A stretch of DNA of 64,000 nucleotides from Verrucomicrobiota bacterium (GTDB lineage Bacteria; Verrucomicrobiota; Verrucomicrobiia; Opitutales; Opitutaceae), in contig JAEWQP010000022.1 of assembly GCA_023399155.1 (NCBI GenBank), positions 310,001-374,000 on the forward strand, in the 5' to 3' direction. Position 1 is the first letter of the stretch. The number at the start of each line of letters is the position of its first letter. The translations under genes were made by a program, and so were the position numbers. The notes beneath the pieces are model-generated. The model saw only the letters and a list, made by a program, of their open reading frames with translations, was not told where the DNA came from and did no database searches. Positions 44,057-52,520 of the stretch are shown here, in pieces.

Positions 44057-44083
44057 TAAGGAATCCACCTCATTGGCCGATAG
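44057..44083 (+). promoter_or_regulatory. Sigma-28-type promoter of fliD
   Basis: It reads TAAG - 15 bases - GCCGATAG. The -35 and -10 elements each differ from the consensus TAAA/GCCGATAA at one base, and the spacing is ideal. It begins 8 bases after the maf stop and lies 33 bases before the fliD ATG. Confidence 0.75.
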
Positions 44084-44116
44084 TCGTTTGTGACGTAACG
44101 TAGCTCTCTTCTCACC

Positions 44117-45832
44117 ATGGCAGGTCTGCAACTCTCCGGGCTCGCATCTGGCTTCGACTGGAAATCAGTCGTCGATCAGCTTATTCAAATCGAGCGCGTC
44201 CCGCAGACGAAGCTCCGGACCGAGAAGACGACCAACACGAACAAGCTCTCCGCGCTCTCCACGCTGCGGACAAAGCTCACCGCGTTTCAGGACGCAGCCA
44301 AGGCGCTCTCCTCGAACTCGCTCTTCGGCCAGCGGTCGGTCTCGTTTGCCGACGAGGACACGACCTGGAAGGCGACCGCAAGCAGTGGCGCAGTATCCGG
44401 CCAGTATGCGTTCAACGTGACGCAGTTCGCGACCGCATCGGTGCGGCAGGGAGGCTCCGGCCTGGCGTCGGGTCTTCACAGCAGCAATGACGTCTCCGAT
44501 GTGCTGCTCTCCGAACTGCGCACGGCCACCGCGGTGAAAGCCGGGACCTTCACGGTCAATGGCTCCAGCGTCGCGGTGGAGTCGACCGACACCCTCGGCG
44601 ATGTTTTCGACAAGATCTCCGCGGCGACCGGCGGTGCCGTCACGGCCACCTACAGCTCGGCCACCGACCAGGTGACCCTTTCGTCCTCGGAACCGATCAC
44701 CCTCGGCGGTGGCGGCGACACCAGCAACTTTCTCTTCGCCCTCAAGCTCTACAACAACAACGGCTCGACGATCACCAGTGCGTCGCAGCTGGGCTCGCTG
44801 GGCATGCGCGACGACGTCGCGTCGGCGGGTCTCGCATCGGCGGTCACGGCGGTCGATGCCGAGGGCAAAGGCACCTTCACGATCAACGGCGTCGAGATCG
44901 CCTACAACGTCAACGACGACTCGCTGCAGACCATCATGGCGCGCGTCAACGCATCCGGCGCCGGCGCGACGATGACGTATGACGCGGGCAATGACAGGTT
45001 CACCCTCACGAACAAGGGCACGGGCGACCTCGGGCTCACGGTCAGCGAGGGCGCGGGTGGATTGCTGGCCGCACTCAAGCTCACGTCGGGCGCGGCGGTG
45101 ACCCGCGGCGTCAACGCCGAGTTCAGCGTGAACGGCGGAGGCACGATCGTCGCATCGTCCAACGTATTGGATTCTTCCGTACACGGCATCAGCGGGCTGA
45201 CGGTCACGGCCGCCGGCACCGGCTCACAGACCGTGACGATCGCCTCGGATACCGGGGCGATCCGGACGGGGATGGACAAGTTCATCAGCGCCTTCAACGA
45301 CGTCCAGAACTACATCGACTCGCAGACGAAGGTGACGGTCGGGGCGGATGGAAAGGTCACGGCCGGCCTGATGGCGGGCAACCGGGAGTTCACCGACATC
45401 GCGCGCCAGCTGCGCAGCCAGGTCTTCAGTGCGGTCGGCGGCGCCTCGGCGGACCTGTCGCGTCTCGAGTCCATCGGCATCGATTTTGAGGGCAGCTCGT
45501 CCACGCTTTCCGTTCGCGACAGCGCGAAGCTCACCGATGCGCTGAACAACAGTCTCGCGAAGGTCAGCGCGCTGTTCACCACGTCGACCACCGGCATCTC
45601 CGGACGTCTCGACGCGTACCTTTCGAAGCTCACGATCACGGGCGGCCTGGTCGACTCGCAGGAGAATTCCCTGGAGCGCCAGAACACGTCGCTGGACAAG
45701 CAGATCGCCGATATCGAGCGTCGGATCACGGCCGAGCGGGAAAGGCTCGAGGCCAGTTTCATTGCCATGGAAGAGGCACAGTCCAAGATGTCGAGCCAGC
45801 TCGCATCCTTGAACAACATGATCAGCGGCTGA
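44117..45832 (+). CDS. fliD: Flagellar hook-associated protein 2 (filament cap)
   Basis: The protein has 571 residues. The N-terminus (GLASGFDWKSVVDQLIQIERVPQ) and the C-terminal coiled coil (QENSLERQNTSLDKQIADIERR to MEEAQSKMSSQLASLNNMI) are the FliD signatures. The centre contains repeated beta-rich units (TFTVNGSSVAVE, TFTINGVEIAYN). FliD forms the pentameric cap that folds incoming flagellin at the filament tip. It probably has its own sigma-28 promoter and is followed by the lipoprotein gene after 19 bases. Confidence 0.96.
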   Translation: MAGLQLSGLASGFDWKSVVDQLIQIERVPQTKLRTEKTTNTNKLSALSTLRTKLTAFQDAAKALSSNSLFGQRSVSFADEDTTWKATASSGAVSGQYAFNVTQFATASVRQGGSGLASGLHSSNDVSDVLLSELRTATAVKAGTFTVNGSSVAVESTDTLGDVFDKISAATGGAVTATYSSATDQVTLSSSEPITLGGGGDTSNFLFALKLYNNNGSTITSASQLGSLGMRDDVASAGLASAVTAVDAEGKGTFTINGVEIAYNVNDDSLQTIMARVNASGAGATMTYDAGNDRFTLTNKGTGDLGLTVSEGAGGLLAALKLTSGAAVTRGVNAEFSVNGGGTIVASSNVLDSSVHGISGLTVTAAGTGSQTVTIASDTGAIRTGMDKFISAFNDVQNYIDSQTKVTVGADGKVTAGLMAGNREFTDIARQLRSQVFSAVGGASADLSRLESIGIDFEGSSSTLSVRDSAKLTDALNNSLAKVSALFTTSTTGISGRLDAYLSKLTITGGLVDSQENSLERQNTSLDKQIADIERRITAERERLEASFIAMEEAQSKMSSQLASLNNMISG

Positions 45833-45851
45833 CGGCCGTTGGCTCTTCCCG

Positions 45852-46556
45852 GTGTCCCATCACAATCCCGCCTCGCGTCACGCGATCCCACGTCTGATCC
45901 GCATTGTCCTTCCCGCCCTTCTGGGCGCGACGGTGCTTTTTTCCGGCTGCCGCTCCGTGCGCAAGGAGTGGGATGTTCCGACCGGCCCCGCCTTCGAGCC
46001 GAGGAATTTCACCAGCGTGTCGGCCATACCAGCGACGCTGCGTCGCGTCGCCGTGCTGCCGCTCCATTCGCCGTCGTGGCCCGCGACGAATATCGCCCCA
46101 GTCGAGGCGTCTTTGGCCGCCGAACTGGTCAAGGCGGAGCGGTTCGAGACGGTGGTGCTGACGCGCGACGAAATGCGCGAAACTTTTGGCGCCGAGTCCC
46201 TGGCGTCATCGGCCGCGCTGCCCGCCGACTTGCTCGACCGGCTCCGCGCCTCCCATGGTGCGGATGCGATCCTGTTCCAGGACCTCTCGCACTATTCGCC
46301 CTACCAGCCGATCGCCATCGGCGTGCGCGCCAAGCTCGTTTCCGCGATCGATGGCACGGTTCTCTGGTCGTTCGACGCCCTCTTCGATGGAGCGCAGCCT
46401 TCCGTGGCGGTCGCAGCGCGCGAGTACTACCTGGCGCAGGGTCGCCCGGCGCACCCGTTGGAAAATTCTTCGGGCATCATGCAAAGTCCCTCCCGGTTTG
46501 CGAAGTATGTTGCCCATGCGATGTTTGGGACACTTCCCCCCAGGCAAACAAGGTGA
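45852..46556 (+). CDS. Lipoprotein with a CsgG/TolB-N-like domain in the flagellar cluster
   Basis: It encodes 234 residues from a GTG. The signal sequence ends in a lipobox VLFSGC (Cys33 or close to it). The mature part starts with RVAVLPLHSPSW, followed by ELVKAERFETVVLTRDEM and GADAILFQDLSHYSP. This alternation of strand-helix units is that of the CsgG/LpoB/TolB-N fold also used by FlgO/FlgT-type flagellar lipoproteins of vibrios. Placement between fliD and the flgM-like gene suggests an outer-membrane flagellar part, by inference. Confidence 0.7.
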   Translation: MSHHNPASRHAIPRLIRIVLPALLGATVLFSGCRSVRKEWDVPTGPAFEPRNFTSVSAIPATLRRVAVLPLHSPSWPATNIAPVEASLAAELVKAERFETVVLTRDEMRETFGAESLASSAALPADLLDRLRASHGADAILFQDLSHYSPYQPIAIGVRAKLVSAIDGTVLWSFDALFDGAQPSVAVAAREYYLAQGRPAHPLENSSGIMQSPSRFAKYVAHAMFGTLPPRQTR

Positions 46557-46573
46557 TCACCCCAGTTTCTTGC

Positions 46574-46600
46574 TAAACTTTTGTTAGAGGGTTCCGATTA
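46574..46600 (+). promoter_or_regulatory. Sigma-28-type promoter of the flgM-like/fliS group
   Basis: It reads TAAA (followed by CTTT) - 15 bases in total - TCCGATTA. The -35 is perfect, the -10 matches GCCGATAA at six of eight positions and the spacing is ideal. It is 103 bases before the flgM-like start codon. Confidence 0.65.
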
Positions 46601-46703
46601 GTGGGGTTGTCAAAAAGGTCCTATCACTTCGGACGTCACCAAGCCGATACAGGACGCAACCAACGAAACCTACGCTGATCCCAGTATTCACCTTTCGTCT
46701 CCC

Positions 46704-46988
46704 ATGAACATCGACCCTCTCAATACCAACCCGCAGGCCTACTCTCTTCCGCCCGCCGCCCAGGGCCAGAACGCCGCGGCGCAGTCGCTGCCCGCCGCTG
46801 CGGAAGATGCCGACACCCTGTCCGCCGAGATGACCGACAAGGTCCGCGCTTCGCTTGCCGCGATGCCCGAGGTGCGGCCGGACGTGGTCGAGCGCGGCCG
46901 CCAGCTCATGAACAATCCCAACTGGCCCACGCCCGAGATCGTCAATAGCATCGCCGGCATGATCACGCCGTTCTCTGCTGAAGAGTGA
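46704..46988 (+). CDS. FlgM-like small protein, possible anti-sigma-28 factor
   Basis: It encodes 94 residues. The N-terminal half is disordered and Ala/Gln/Pro-rich. The C-terminal half is helical, DKVRASLAAMPEVRPDVVERG and NWPTPEIVNSIAGMI. The 'KV....A.MP.VRPDVVERGR.L...PN.P..EIV' pattern recalls the FlgM C-terminus, which binds FliA until it is exported. Size, low order at the N-terminus and position before fliS under a sigma-28-like promoter fit. Identity is too low to be sure, and fliA is not in the window. Confidence 0.5.
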   Translation: MNIDPLNTNPQAYSLPPAAQGQNAAAQSLPAAAEDADTLSAEMTDKVRASLAAMPEVRPDVVERGRQLMNNPNWPTPEIVNSIAGMITPFSAEE

Positions 46989-47013
46989 TCGATTCGGGCC
47001 GATTGAGTTTCCC

Positions 47014-47439
47014 ATGCTCCCCTCGAAGAAACTTGCCTCCTATCGGTCTGTGTCGGTCGACACCGCCAGCCCGGGCAAGCTGATCCTGATGCTCTTCGAC
47101 GGCGCGCTGCGGTTTCTCCATCTGGCCGAGGACGGTTTTCGGCAGACCGACGTGCGCGTCCGCAACGAGACCATCCACAATAACATCATCAAGACGCAGA
47201 ACATCATCCTCGAACTCCAGCGCTCCCTCAATGTGCGCGATGGTGGTGAGTTCGCGGTGAACATGTTCCGCATCTATGACTACATGATGCAGCAGCTCAT
47301 CGAGGCCAACAACCGCAAGGATCCCGAGGGGGTGCGCGTGGTGATCGGCCTGTTTGGCGAACTCCGCGGAGCTTGGGATGAGATGCTGCAGCAGCACGGC
47401 GCGCCCGCCCAGGCCGCCGGCATGTCGATGAGCGCCTGA
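47014..47439 (+). CDS. fliS: Flagellin-specific chaperone FliS
   Basis: The protein has 141 residues. The N-terminal YRSVSVDTASPGKLILMLFDGALRFL is the FliS signature, followed by three helices with NIILELQRSLNVRDGGEFA and IYDYMMQQLIEAN. FliS binds the flagellin C-terminus in the cytoplasm, stops early polymerisation and delivers it to the export gate. It lies 25 bases after the flgM-like gene and 20 before the FliT/FlgN-like gene. Confidence 0.96.
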   Translation: MLPSKKLASYRSVSVDTASPGKLILMLFDGALRFLHLAEDGFRQTDVRVRNETIHNNIIKTQNIILELQRSLNVRDGGEFAVNMFRIYDYMMQQLIEANNRKDPEGVRVVIGLFGELRGAWDEMLQQHGAPAQAAGMSMSA

Positions 47440-47459
47440 GGCGCTCGCGGAGCTTTTCG

Positions 47460-47849
47460 ATGTCCCCGTCGCGTCGCCGCCTCTTTGTGCTCCTCGGTGC
47501 CTACGAGGATCTGGCCGAGCGCGAAAGCAGCGCGCTGCGGCGCGGCGATATCGAGTACGTCCTCTCCATCCAGGAGCGCAAGGCTCGCCTGACCGAAACG
47601 ATGCACGCGGTCCGTCGGGCAGCCGAACTCTCGCGTGAGGACATCCTGATTTTCGACGACCGCGTGCGCAGCCTGACGGCCCGCGAGTCCGGCAACCTGG
47701 ACGCGCTTCGGACCATGATGGCGCAGGTCCGCCAGTCGCTGACCGAGATCGGTCAGGCCATGCAGCGATCGCGCAAGGTCCGCCGCGGCTACTCGGCCGT
47801 CGGCGCGAGTGTGCGCACCGGCACGCCGAGCGTGCTCGGTCAGGCCTGA
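47460..47849 (+). CDS. FliT/FlgN-like flagellar export chaperone (tentative)
   Basis: This 129-residue, mostly helical protein (LGAYEDLAERESSALRRGDIEYVLSIQERK, then a long coiled helix to about residue 100) has a basic tail. Length, helical make-up and position directly after fliS match FliT or FlgN, which chaperone FliD or FlgK. The L.....E...L..GD......I...K pattern is common to these chaperones. No diagnostic motif allows a firm choice between the two. Confidence 0.6.
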   Translation: MSPSRRRLFVLLGAYEDLAERESSALRRGDIEYVLSIQERKARLTETMHAVRRAAELSREDILIFDDRVRSLTARESGNLDALRTMMAQVRQSLTEIGQAMQRSRKVRRGYSAVGASVRTGTPSVLGQA

Positions 47850-47971
47850 AAAGGTTCGAGTTTCCGGGCCGGCATGCCACAGGGTGGGTGCGGCTCACCG
47901 GGATCGCGCGCGGCGTGCTGCAGCATCCAATGCCGTACGGCATGCGATCCCGTGGGTCGCACCTGCAAGCG

Positions 47972-49186
47972 ATGAGTTCCTTCGCCAGCCCCGAACCACC
48001 GTCCGACCCAGTGCTGCCCTACGCACGACAATGGATCGACGACGATGACATCGCCGCCGTCGCGAACGTCCTGCGCTCGGATTTCCTCACGCAGGGGCCG
48101 GCGATCGAACGCTTTGAACGCGCACTGTGCGAGGTCACCGGAGCCGGCCACGCCGTCGCCGTGGCGAGCGGCACCGCCGCCCTGCACCTCGTCTGCCTGG
48201 CTCTCGACTTCGGTCCCGGTCACACCGGCGTGACCAGCCCCATCACCTTCGCGGCGAGCGCGAACTGCTTTCTCTACGCGGGAGGGGCGCTCGCCTTCGC
48301 CGATGTGAACCCCGAAACCGGACTCCTAGACGCCGGATCGCTCGATGCGCGCCTGCGCGAACTCTCGACTGCCGGAGTTCCGCCCGGGGTGGTCATCGCT
48401 GTCTCGCTCGCGGGCGCGACCGCTCCATTGCCCGAACTGGCAACCGTCTGTTCACGGTATGGCTGGTCGCTGGTGGAGGACGCCGCCCACAGTCTGGGCG
48501 GTTCTTACCGCGACGCGGCCGGCGTGTTTCACGGCAGCGGCTCCTGTGCCCACACCCGCGCGGCCATCCTGAGTTTTCATCCCGTGAAGCATGTGTGCGC
48601 CGGTGAAGGTGGAGCCGTGCTGACCCACGACGCCGAACTGGCGCGCCGGCTGCGACGGCTCCGGACACACGGCATGGAGAAACCAGCGCCCGCCGAGCTG
48701 CCCGCCGCCGAGGGCGGATGGTTCTACGAACAGCGCGAACTCGGGTATCATTACCGGATGACCGACATGCAGGCGGCGCTCGGGGCGAGCCAGCTCGCGA
48801 AGCTTCCGACCTTCCTGGCACGTCGTCGCGAACTGGCAGGCCGCTACGCCGCGCTGCTCGCGGGCGCGCCGTTTGTGCGGGTGCTGCGTGCACCGGCGTT
48901 TGACGCGCGGCACGCCTACCATCTCTACGTCGTGCATTTCCGATCCGCCGGCCTGCGCCGGGCGGCCTACGATTTTCTCGCGACGCGGGGAATCCGGACG
49001 CAGGTCCACTATATACCGGTGTACCGTCACCCCTTCCACCGGGGCGTGTGCGGGTCGATCGACCTGCCCGGGGCCGAGGCCTGGTATGCCGGCTGCCTGA
49101 GCCTCCCGTTGTATCCGAAAATGAGCGACGCCGATCAGGATCGCGTCGTCGCGGCCCTGCGCGAGTTCTCCGACACCCATGGGTGA
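47972..49186 (+). CDS. pseC: UDP-4-amino-4,6-dideoxy-N-acetyl-altrosamine transaminase
   Basis: The product has 404 residues from the ATG at 47972. An earlier in-frame ATG at 47888 adds a poor leader. It is a DegT/DnrJ/EryC1 aminotransferase. YARQWIDDDDIAAV and DFLTQGPAIERFE are typical of PseC, DAAHSLGG binds PLP and the Schiff-base lysine lies in SFHPVKHVCAGEGG. It performs the second step of CMP-pseudaminic acid synthesis, using glutamate as amino donor. Its last eight bases overlap pseG. Confidence 0.93.
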   Translation: MSSFASPEPPSDPVLPYARQWIDDDDIAAVANVLRSDFLTQGPAIERFERALCEVTGAGHAVAVASGTAALHLVCLALDFGPGHTGVTSPITFAASANCFLYAGGALAFADVNPETGLLDAGSLDARLRELSTAGVPPGVVIAVSLAGATAPLPELATVCSRYGWSLVEDAAHSLGGSYRDAAGVFHGSGSCAHTRAAILSFHPVKHVCAGEGGAVLTHDAELARRLRRLRTHGMEKPAPAELPAAEGGWFYEQRELGYHYRMTDMQAALGASQLAKLPTFLARRRELAGRYAALLAGAPFVRVLRAPAFDARHAYHLYVVHFRSAGLRRAAYDFLATRGIRTQVHYIPVYRHPFHRGVCGSIDLPGAEAWYAGCLSLPLYPKMSDADQDRVVAALREFSDTHG

Positions 49187-50183
49187 ATCTCTCGACGGGC
49201 GCCCGGCGGCGCTGTTCCGGCTGGAATTCGGCGGCTCGCTCGGATGGGGCCACCTCGTGCGCAGTGGCGCCCTGGCGGCGGAACTCCGGCGGCGCGGCTG
49301 GCGCTGCGACCTATGGACGCGCAGCTCACCCGCCAGCGCTCCCGCCGCGCTTTCCCAGGCGTTCACGCGCGTGCTGCCCCTGGAGGGCGACGACGCGCAA
49401 TTGCCCGCTGGATACGCGTGGGTCGTCGTCGACCACTATGCGACATCGGACGAGCGCCTGCGGGCCTGGCGCGCCCAGGGCCGCGGGAGGATCCTCGCGA
49501 TCGACGACGAGGCGACGCGCAGGCTCGAGGCGGCGGATCTCGTGCTCAATGCGCGACTGGGCCTTGAGGAGTCGCCCTATCCGCCGCACGTGCGCACCTT
49601 GCTCGGGTCATCGTTCGCCTTGCTTCGCCCCGAACTGTGGCAACCCATCGCGCCGCCTTGGTCCGTGACCCCGGACGTCGCGCCGGTGTTGGTGACGCTA
49701 GGAGGGACGGATCCCGCGGGAGCCCTGGGCACCGTGCTGGAGGCGCTCGCCGAGGTGGACCCCGTCGGGCTCGCGCCGATCGTGGTGAGGCCGTCCGGTG
49801 CGCCGGATTCGCCGGCGTTCGCCGAGGTCATGTGCCGGTTCCGTCACACCACGGTGCTCGCCGCCGTCTCGGCTTCCGAGTTCGCCGGGTGGGTGGGCAT
49901 GTGTCGCTTCGCCGTCTCGGCTGCTGGCGGAACCCTTTACGAACTTGCTGCACTCGGGCTTCCGTTTGTCTCGGTGGTGGTGGCGGATAACCAGCGCGCC
50001 TTGTCGCGCGCGGCGCAGGTTCATTGGGGCATGCCGTCGGTCGAGTTCGGGGGGACCGATGTGCGCGGGGAACTCGCCGGGGCGATTCGCGATCTCATGG
50101 CTCACGACAGGCGTGCCGACGCTCGTCTGGCCGGAATCGACGCGCATGGCGCGGCGCGGGTGGCCCAAGCGATGGGAGCCTGA
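49179..50183 (+). CDS. pseG: UDP-2,4-diacetamido-trideoxy-altrose hydrolase
   Basis: The protein has 334 residues. LGWGHLVRSGALAAELRRRGW holds the GxGHxxR catalytic motif (His as general base). VVVDHYATSDERLRAW, AIDDEATRRL and LVTLGGTDP are further PseG/GT-B marks. It removes UDP before condensation with phosphoenolpyruvate. It overlaps pseC by eight bases and converges with pseI across 72 bases. Confidence 0.92.
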   Translation: MGESLDGRPAALFRLEFGGSLGWGHLVRSGALAAELRRRGWRCDLWTRSSPASAPAALSQAFTRVLPLEGDDAQLPAGYAWVVVDHYATSDERLRAWRAQGRGRILAIDDEATRRLEAADLVLNARLGLEESPYPPHVRTLLGSSFALLRPELWQPIAPPWSVTPDVAPVLVTLGGTDPAGALGTVLEALAEVDPVGLAPIVVRPSGAPDSPAFAEVMCRFRHTTVLAAVSASEFAGWVGMCRFAVSAAGGTLYELAALGLPFVSVVVADNQRALSRAAQVHWGMPSVEFGGTDVRGELAGAIRDLMAHDRRADARLAGIDAHGAARVAQAMGA

Positions 50184-50255
50184 CGATTTTGGTGAAACCG
50201 GTTCGATCTCGGCCGGGAAGGACCGGTTCCGCACCGCCGTCGTGGACGAGGGGAG

Positions 50256-51356
50256 CTACTCCCAATCGCCGACGCGAAGCGGCGTTCCGAACTTGAGGGC
50301 GCGGCGCGCACGACGGCCCAGCACCTCGTCCCAGCGCGCCGGTTCCAATCCGTCCGCCGGCCGCACGATCCGGAGATTATCCGCGGTGAGGATCGCGCCG
50401 CGCGGGACATCCTGCGCGACAAAGATGGAGCGCCGGAAACGTCGCTGCTTCAAATCCTGTCGGGTCGGGCCGAGCACCGGAGCACCGAGCGCGGCGTGGA
50501 GCGTGCGCACCGCCGCAGCCATGCGGGCAAACTCGGCCGGCTCCAGCGAGAAGCCGCTGTCGACGCCGCCGGTCGCGCGGTCGCGGGTGAGGTGTTTCTC
50601 AATCACACACCCGCCGAGTGCCACGGAGCCGAGCGCCATTTCGTCGGTCATCGTATGGTCGGAGAGCCCCGCCGGCGCATGAAACGTATCGCGGAGTGCA
50701 GTCAACGAGCGCAGGTTGAAGTCGCGGGGCCGGCTCGGGTAGGCGCTCACACACTTGAGCAGCACGAGGGCCGGGCAGCCGGCGCCGTGCAGGGTGCGCA
50801 CGGCCAGAGCGACCTCCACCTCCGTGGCCATGCCGGTGCTCATGATGACCGGTTTGCCGGTGGTGCCGACCCTGCGCAGGAGCGGGATGTGATTCACCTC
50901 AAACGAGGCGATCTTGTAGACAGGCGGGCGCATTTCGCGCTCGAGGAAGTCGACCGCGGATTCGTCAAAAGGTGTGCTGAAGCAGATCAGCCCGCGGCGG
51001 CGCGCATGGCGCGCGAGCTCCGCGTGCCACTCCCAGGGCGTCATCGCCTCGGCGTAGAGGTCGTGCAGGGCGCGTCCCTCCCACAGGCCCTTGCCCACGC
51101 GAAACGGCGCCGTGCGCGCGGGAAGCGTGATCGTGTCCGGCGTGTAGGTCTGGAGCTTCACCGCGTCGGCGCCCGCCTCGGCCGCGGCGTCGATCAGGGC
51201 GATCGCCTCCTCGAAGCGCTGCTTGTGGTTGGCCGAGACCTCGGCGATCAGCAGCGGCGGGCAGCCCTCGCCCACGCGACGCCGGCCGAGACGAAACGTC
51301 GCGGGCCAGTGCAGAAGTTTCTGCGACGAGATGGAGCGCGTCGGTCGGGCGGCCAC
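50256..51356 (-). CDS. pseI: Pseudaminic acid synthase
   Basis: The product has 366 residues from a GTG two bases after the pseB stop. The NeuB-type barrel begins PLLIAEVSANHKQRFEEAI. ADAVKLQTYTPDTITLPA, STPFDESAVDFLE and CVIEKHLTRDRATGGVDSGFSLE are diagnostic. The C-terminal SAF (antifreeze-like) domain spans about 300-360 (RRSIFVAQDVPRGAILTADNL). It condenses 2,4-diacetamido-2,4,6-trideoxy-altrose with phosphoenolpyruvate. Confidence 0.94.
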   Translation of the reverse strand: MAARPTRSISSQKLLHWPATFRLGRRRVGEGCPPLLIAEVSANHKQRFEEAIALIDAAAEAGADAVKLQTYTPDTITLPARTAPFRVGKGLWEGRALHDLYAEAMTPWEWHAELARHARRRGLICFSTPFDESAVDFLEREMRPPVYKIASFEVNHIPLLRRVGTTGKPVIMSTGMATEVEVALAVRTLHGAGCPALVLLKCVSAYPSRPRDFNLRSLTALRDTFHAPAGLSDHTMTDEMALGSVALGGCVIEKHLTRDRATGGVDSGFSLEPAEFARMAAAVRTLHAALGAPVLGPTRQDLKQRRFRRSIFVAQDVPRGAILTADNLRIVRPADGLEPARWDEVLGRRARRALKFGTPLRVGDWE

Positions 51357-51358
51357 GG

Positions 51359-52366
51359 TCAGAACGTATCCTCGTGCCCGAGCTTGCGCGCAATATCGCG
51401 GCAGATCTCACGCACGCGATGCAGCGGGAGCTGGTACGGGTTGGTGTTGCTCACGTAGGAGAACCCGTCCGGGCAAGGGGTGCCGCCGAGTTCATGGATG
51501 TGCGCCGACCAGTAGGCGTGGGCCGGCGTGATCACGTAGCGATCCGGCAACTCGACGGTCAGCGGGGCATCGTCCTCCGACACGAGGATCTCGTGCAGCT
51601 TCTCGCCGGGGCGACGGCCGATCTCCTTGATCGTGCAGCCCGTGCCTATCGCCTCGACGAGGTCGAGGACCTTGCAGCTGGGAATCTTGGGAACGAAGAT
51701 CTCGCCGCCGACCATGGACTCCAGGCAGGCGAGCACGAACTCGACCCCGTGGTTGAGCGAAATGAGAAACCGCGTCATGCGCGGATCGGTGATCGTGAGC
51801 ATGCCGCGTTTGCGCTGTTCCAGGAATACCGGGATCACACTGCCACGGCTCCCGATCACATTGCCGTAGCGCACGGCGGCAAAACGCGTCGGACTGCGGC
51901 CCGCATAACTGTTGGACGCGACGAAGATCTTGTCCGAGCACAGCTTGGTCGCACCGTAGAGATTGATGGGGTTCGCCGCCTTGTCGGTGCTGAGGGCGAT
52001 CACGCGCTGCACGCCGCAGTTCACCGCGGCTTCGACGATGTTCATCGCGCCCCCGATGTTGGTCTTGATGAACTCGTGCGGGTTGTACTCGGCCGCGGGC
52101 ACCTGCTTGAGCGCGGCCGCGTGGATGACGATATCCACGCCCCGAAACGCGCGGTTGAGGCGCTCGGCGTCGCGCACGTCGCCGAGGAAGAAACGCATCG
52201 CGGTCGACTGAAACCGCGGGTCCTGTTGCATCTCCGACTGCTTCAGCTCGTCGCGGGAAAAGACGATCAGGCGCGCCGGCTTGTATTTCTTGAGGATCTG
52301 GTGGATGCACTCGCGGCCGAAGGACCCGGTGCCTCCCGTGACGAGGATCGACTTGCCGTTGAGCAT
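51359..52366 (-). CDS. pseB: UDP-N-acetylglucosamine 4,6-dehydratase (inverting)
   Basis: The product has 335 residues from the ATG at 52366. The SDR nucleotide-binding motif is TGGTGSFG. KAANPINLYGATKL holds the catalytic Tyr-x3-Lys and is nearly the same as in Helicobacter and Campylobacter PseB. It makes UDP-4-keto-L-IdoNAc, the first step of pseudaminic acid synthesis. pseB and pseI form a two-gene operon convergent with pseC-pseG. Confidence 0.95.
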   Translation of the reverse strand: MLNGKSILVTGGTGSFGRECIHQILKKYKPARLIVFSRDELKQSEMQQDPRFQSTAMRFFLGDVRDAERLNRAFRGVDIVIHAAALKQVPAAEYNPHEFIKTNIGGAMNIVEAAVNCGVQRVIALSTDKAANPINLYGATKLCSDKIFVASNSYAGRSPTRFAAVRYGNVIGSRGSVIPVFLEQRKRGMLTITDPRMTRFLISLNHGVEFVLACLESMVGGEIFVPKIPSCKVLDLVEAIGTGCTIKEIGRRPGEKLHEILVSEDDAPLTVELPDRYVITPAHAYWSAHIHELGGTPCPDGFSYVSNTNPYQLPLHRVREICRDIARKLGHEDTF

Positions 52367-52520
52367 GGGCGGGGAAAGCGCGCGTAACGCGTGCGACGCT
52401 CGCCCATCGATAAAACGCCGGGGTTGTCGAGGCCACCTTTTTCCTACTCCGGTGTTCTCCGGCAAAAATTGCCCAGCTTTCGCTTGCCGTGCGGACACGC
52501 GCGCCTTTCTGTGAAGCGCG

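Noticed and set aside
46636..46648. GCCGATAC as a further sigma-28 -10 element
   Set aside because: No TAAA-like element lies at the right distance. The site at 46574-46600 is better in spacing and -35 match.
50196..50228. AACCGGT/ACCGGTT hairpin between pseG and pseI as a terminator
   Set aside because: The stem is short, the loop is long and there is no T-run. It is too weak to list as a feature.
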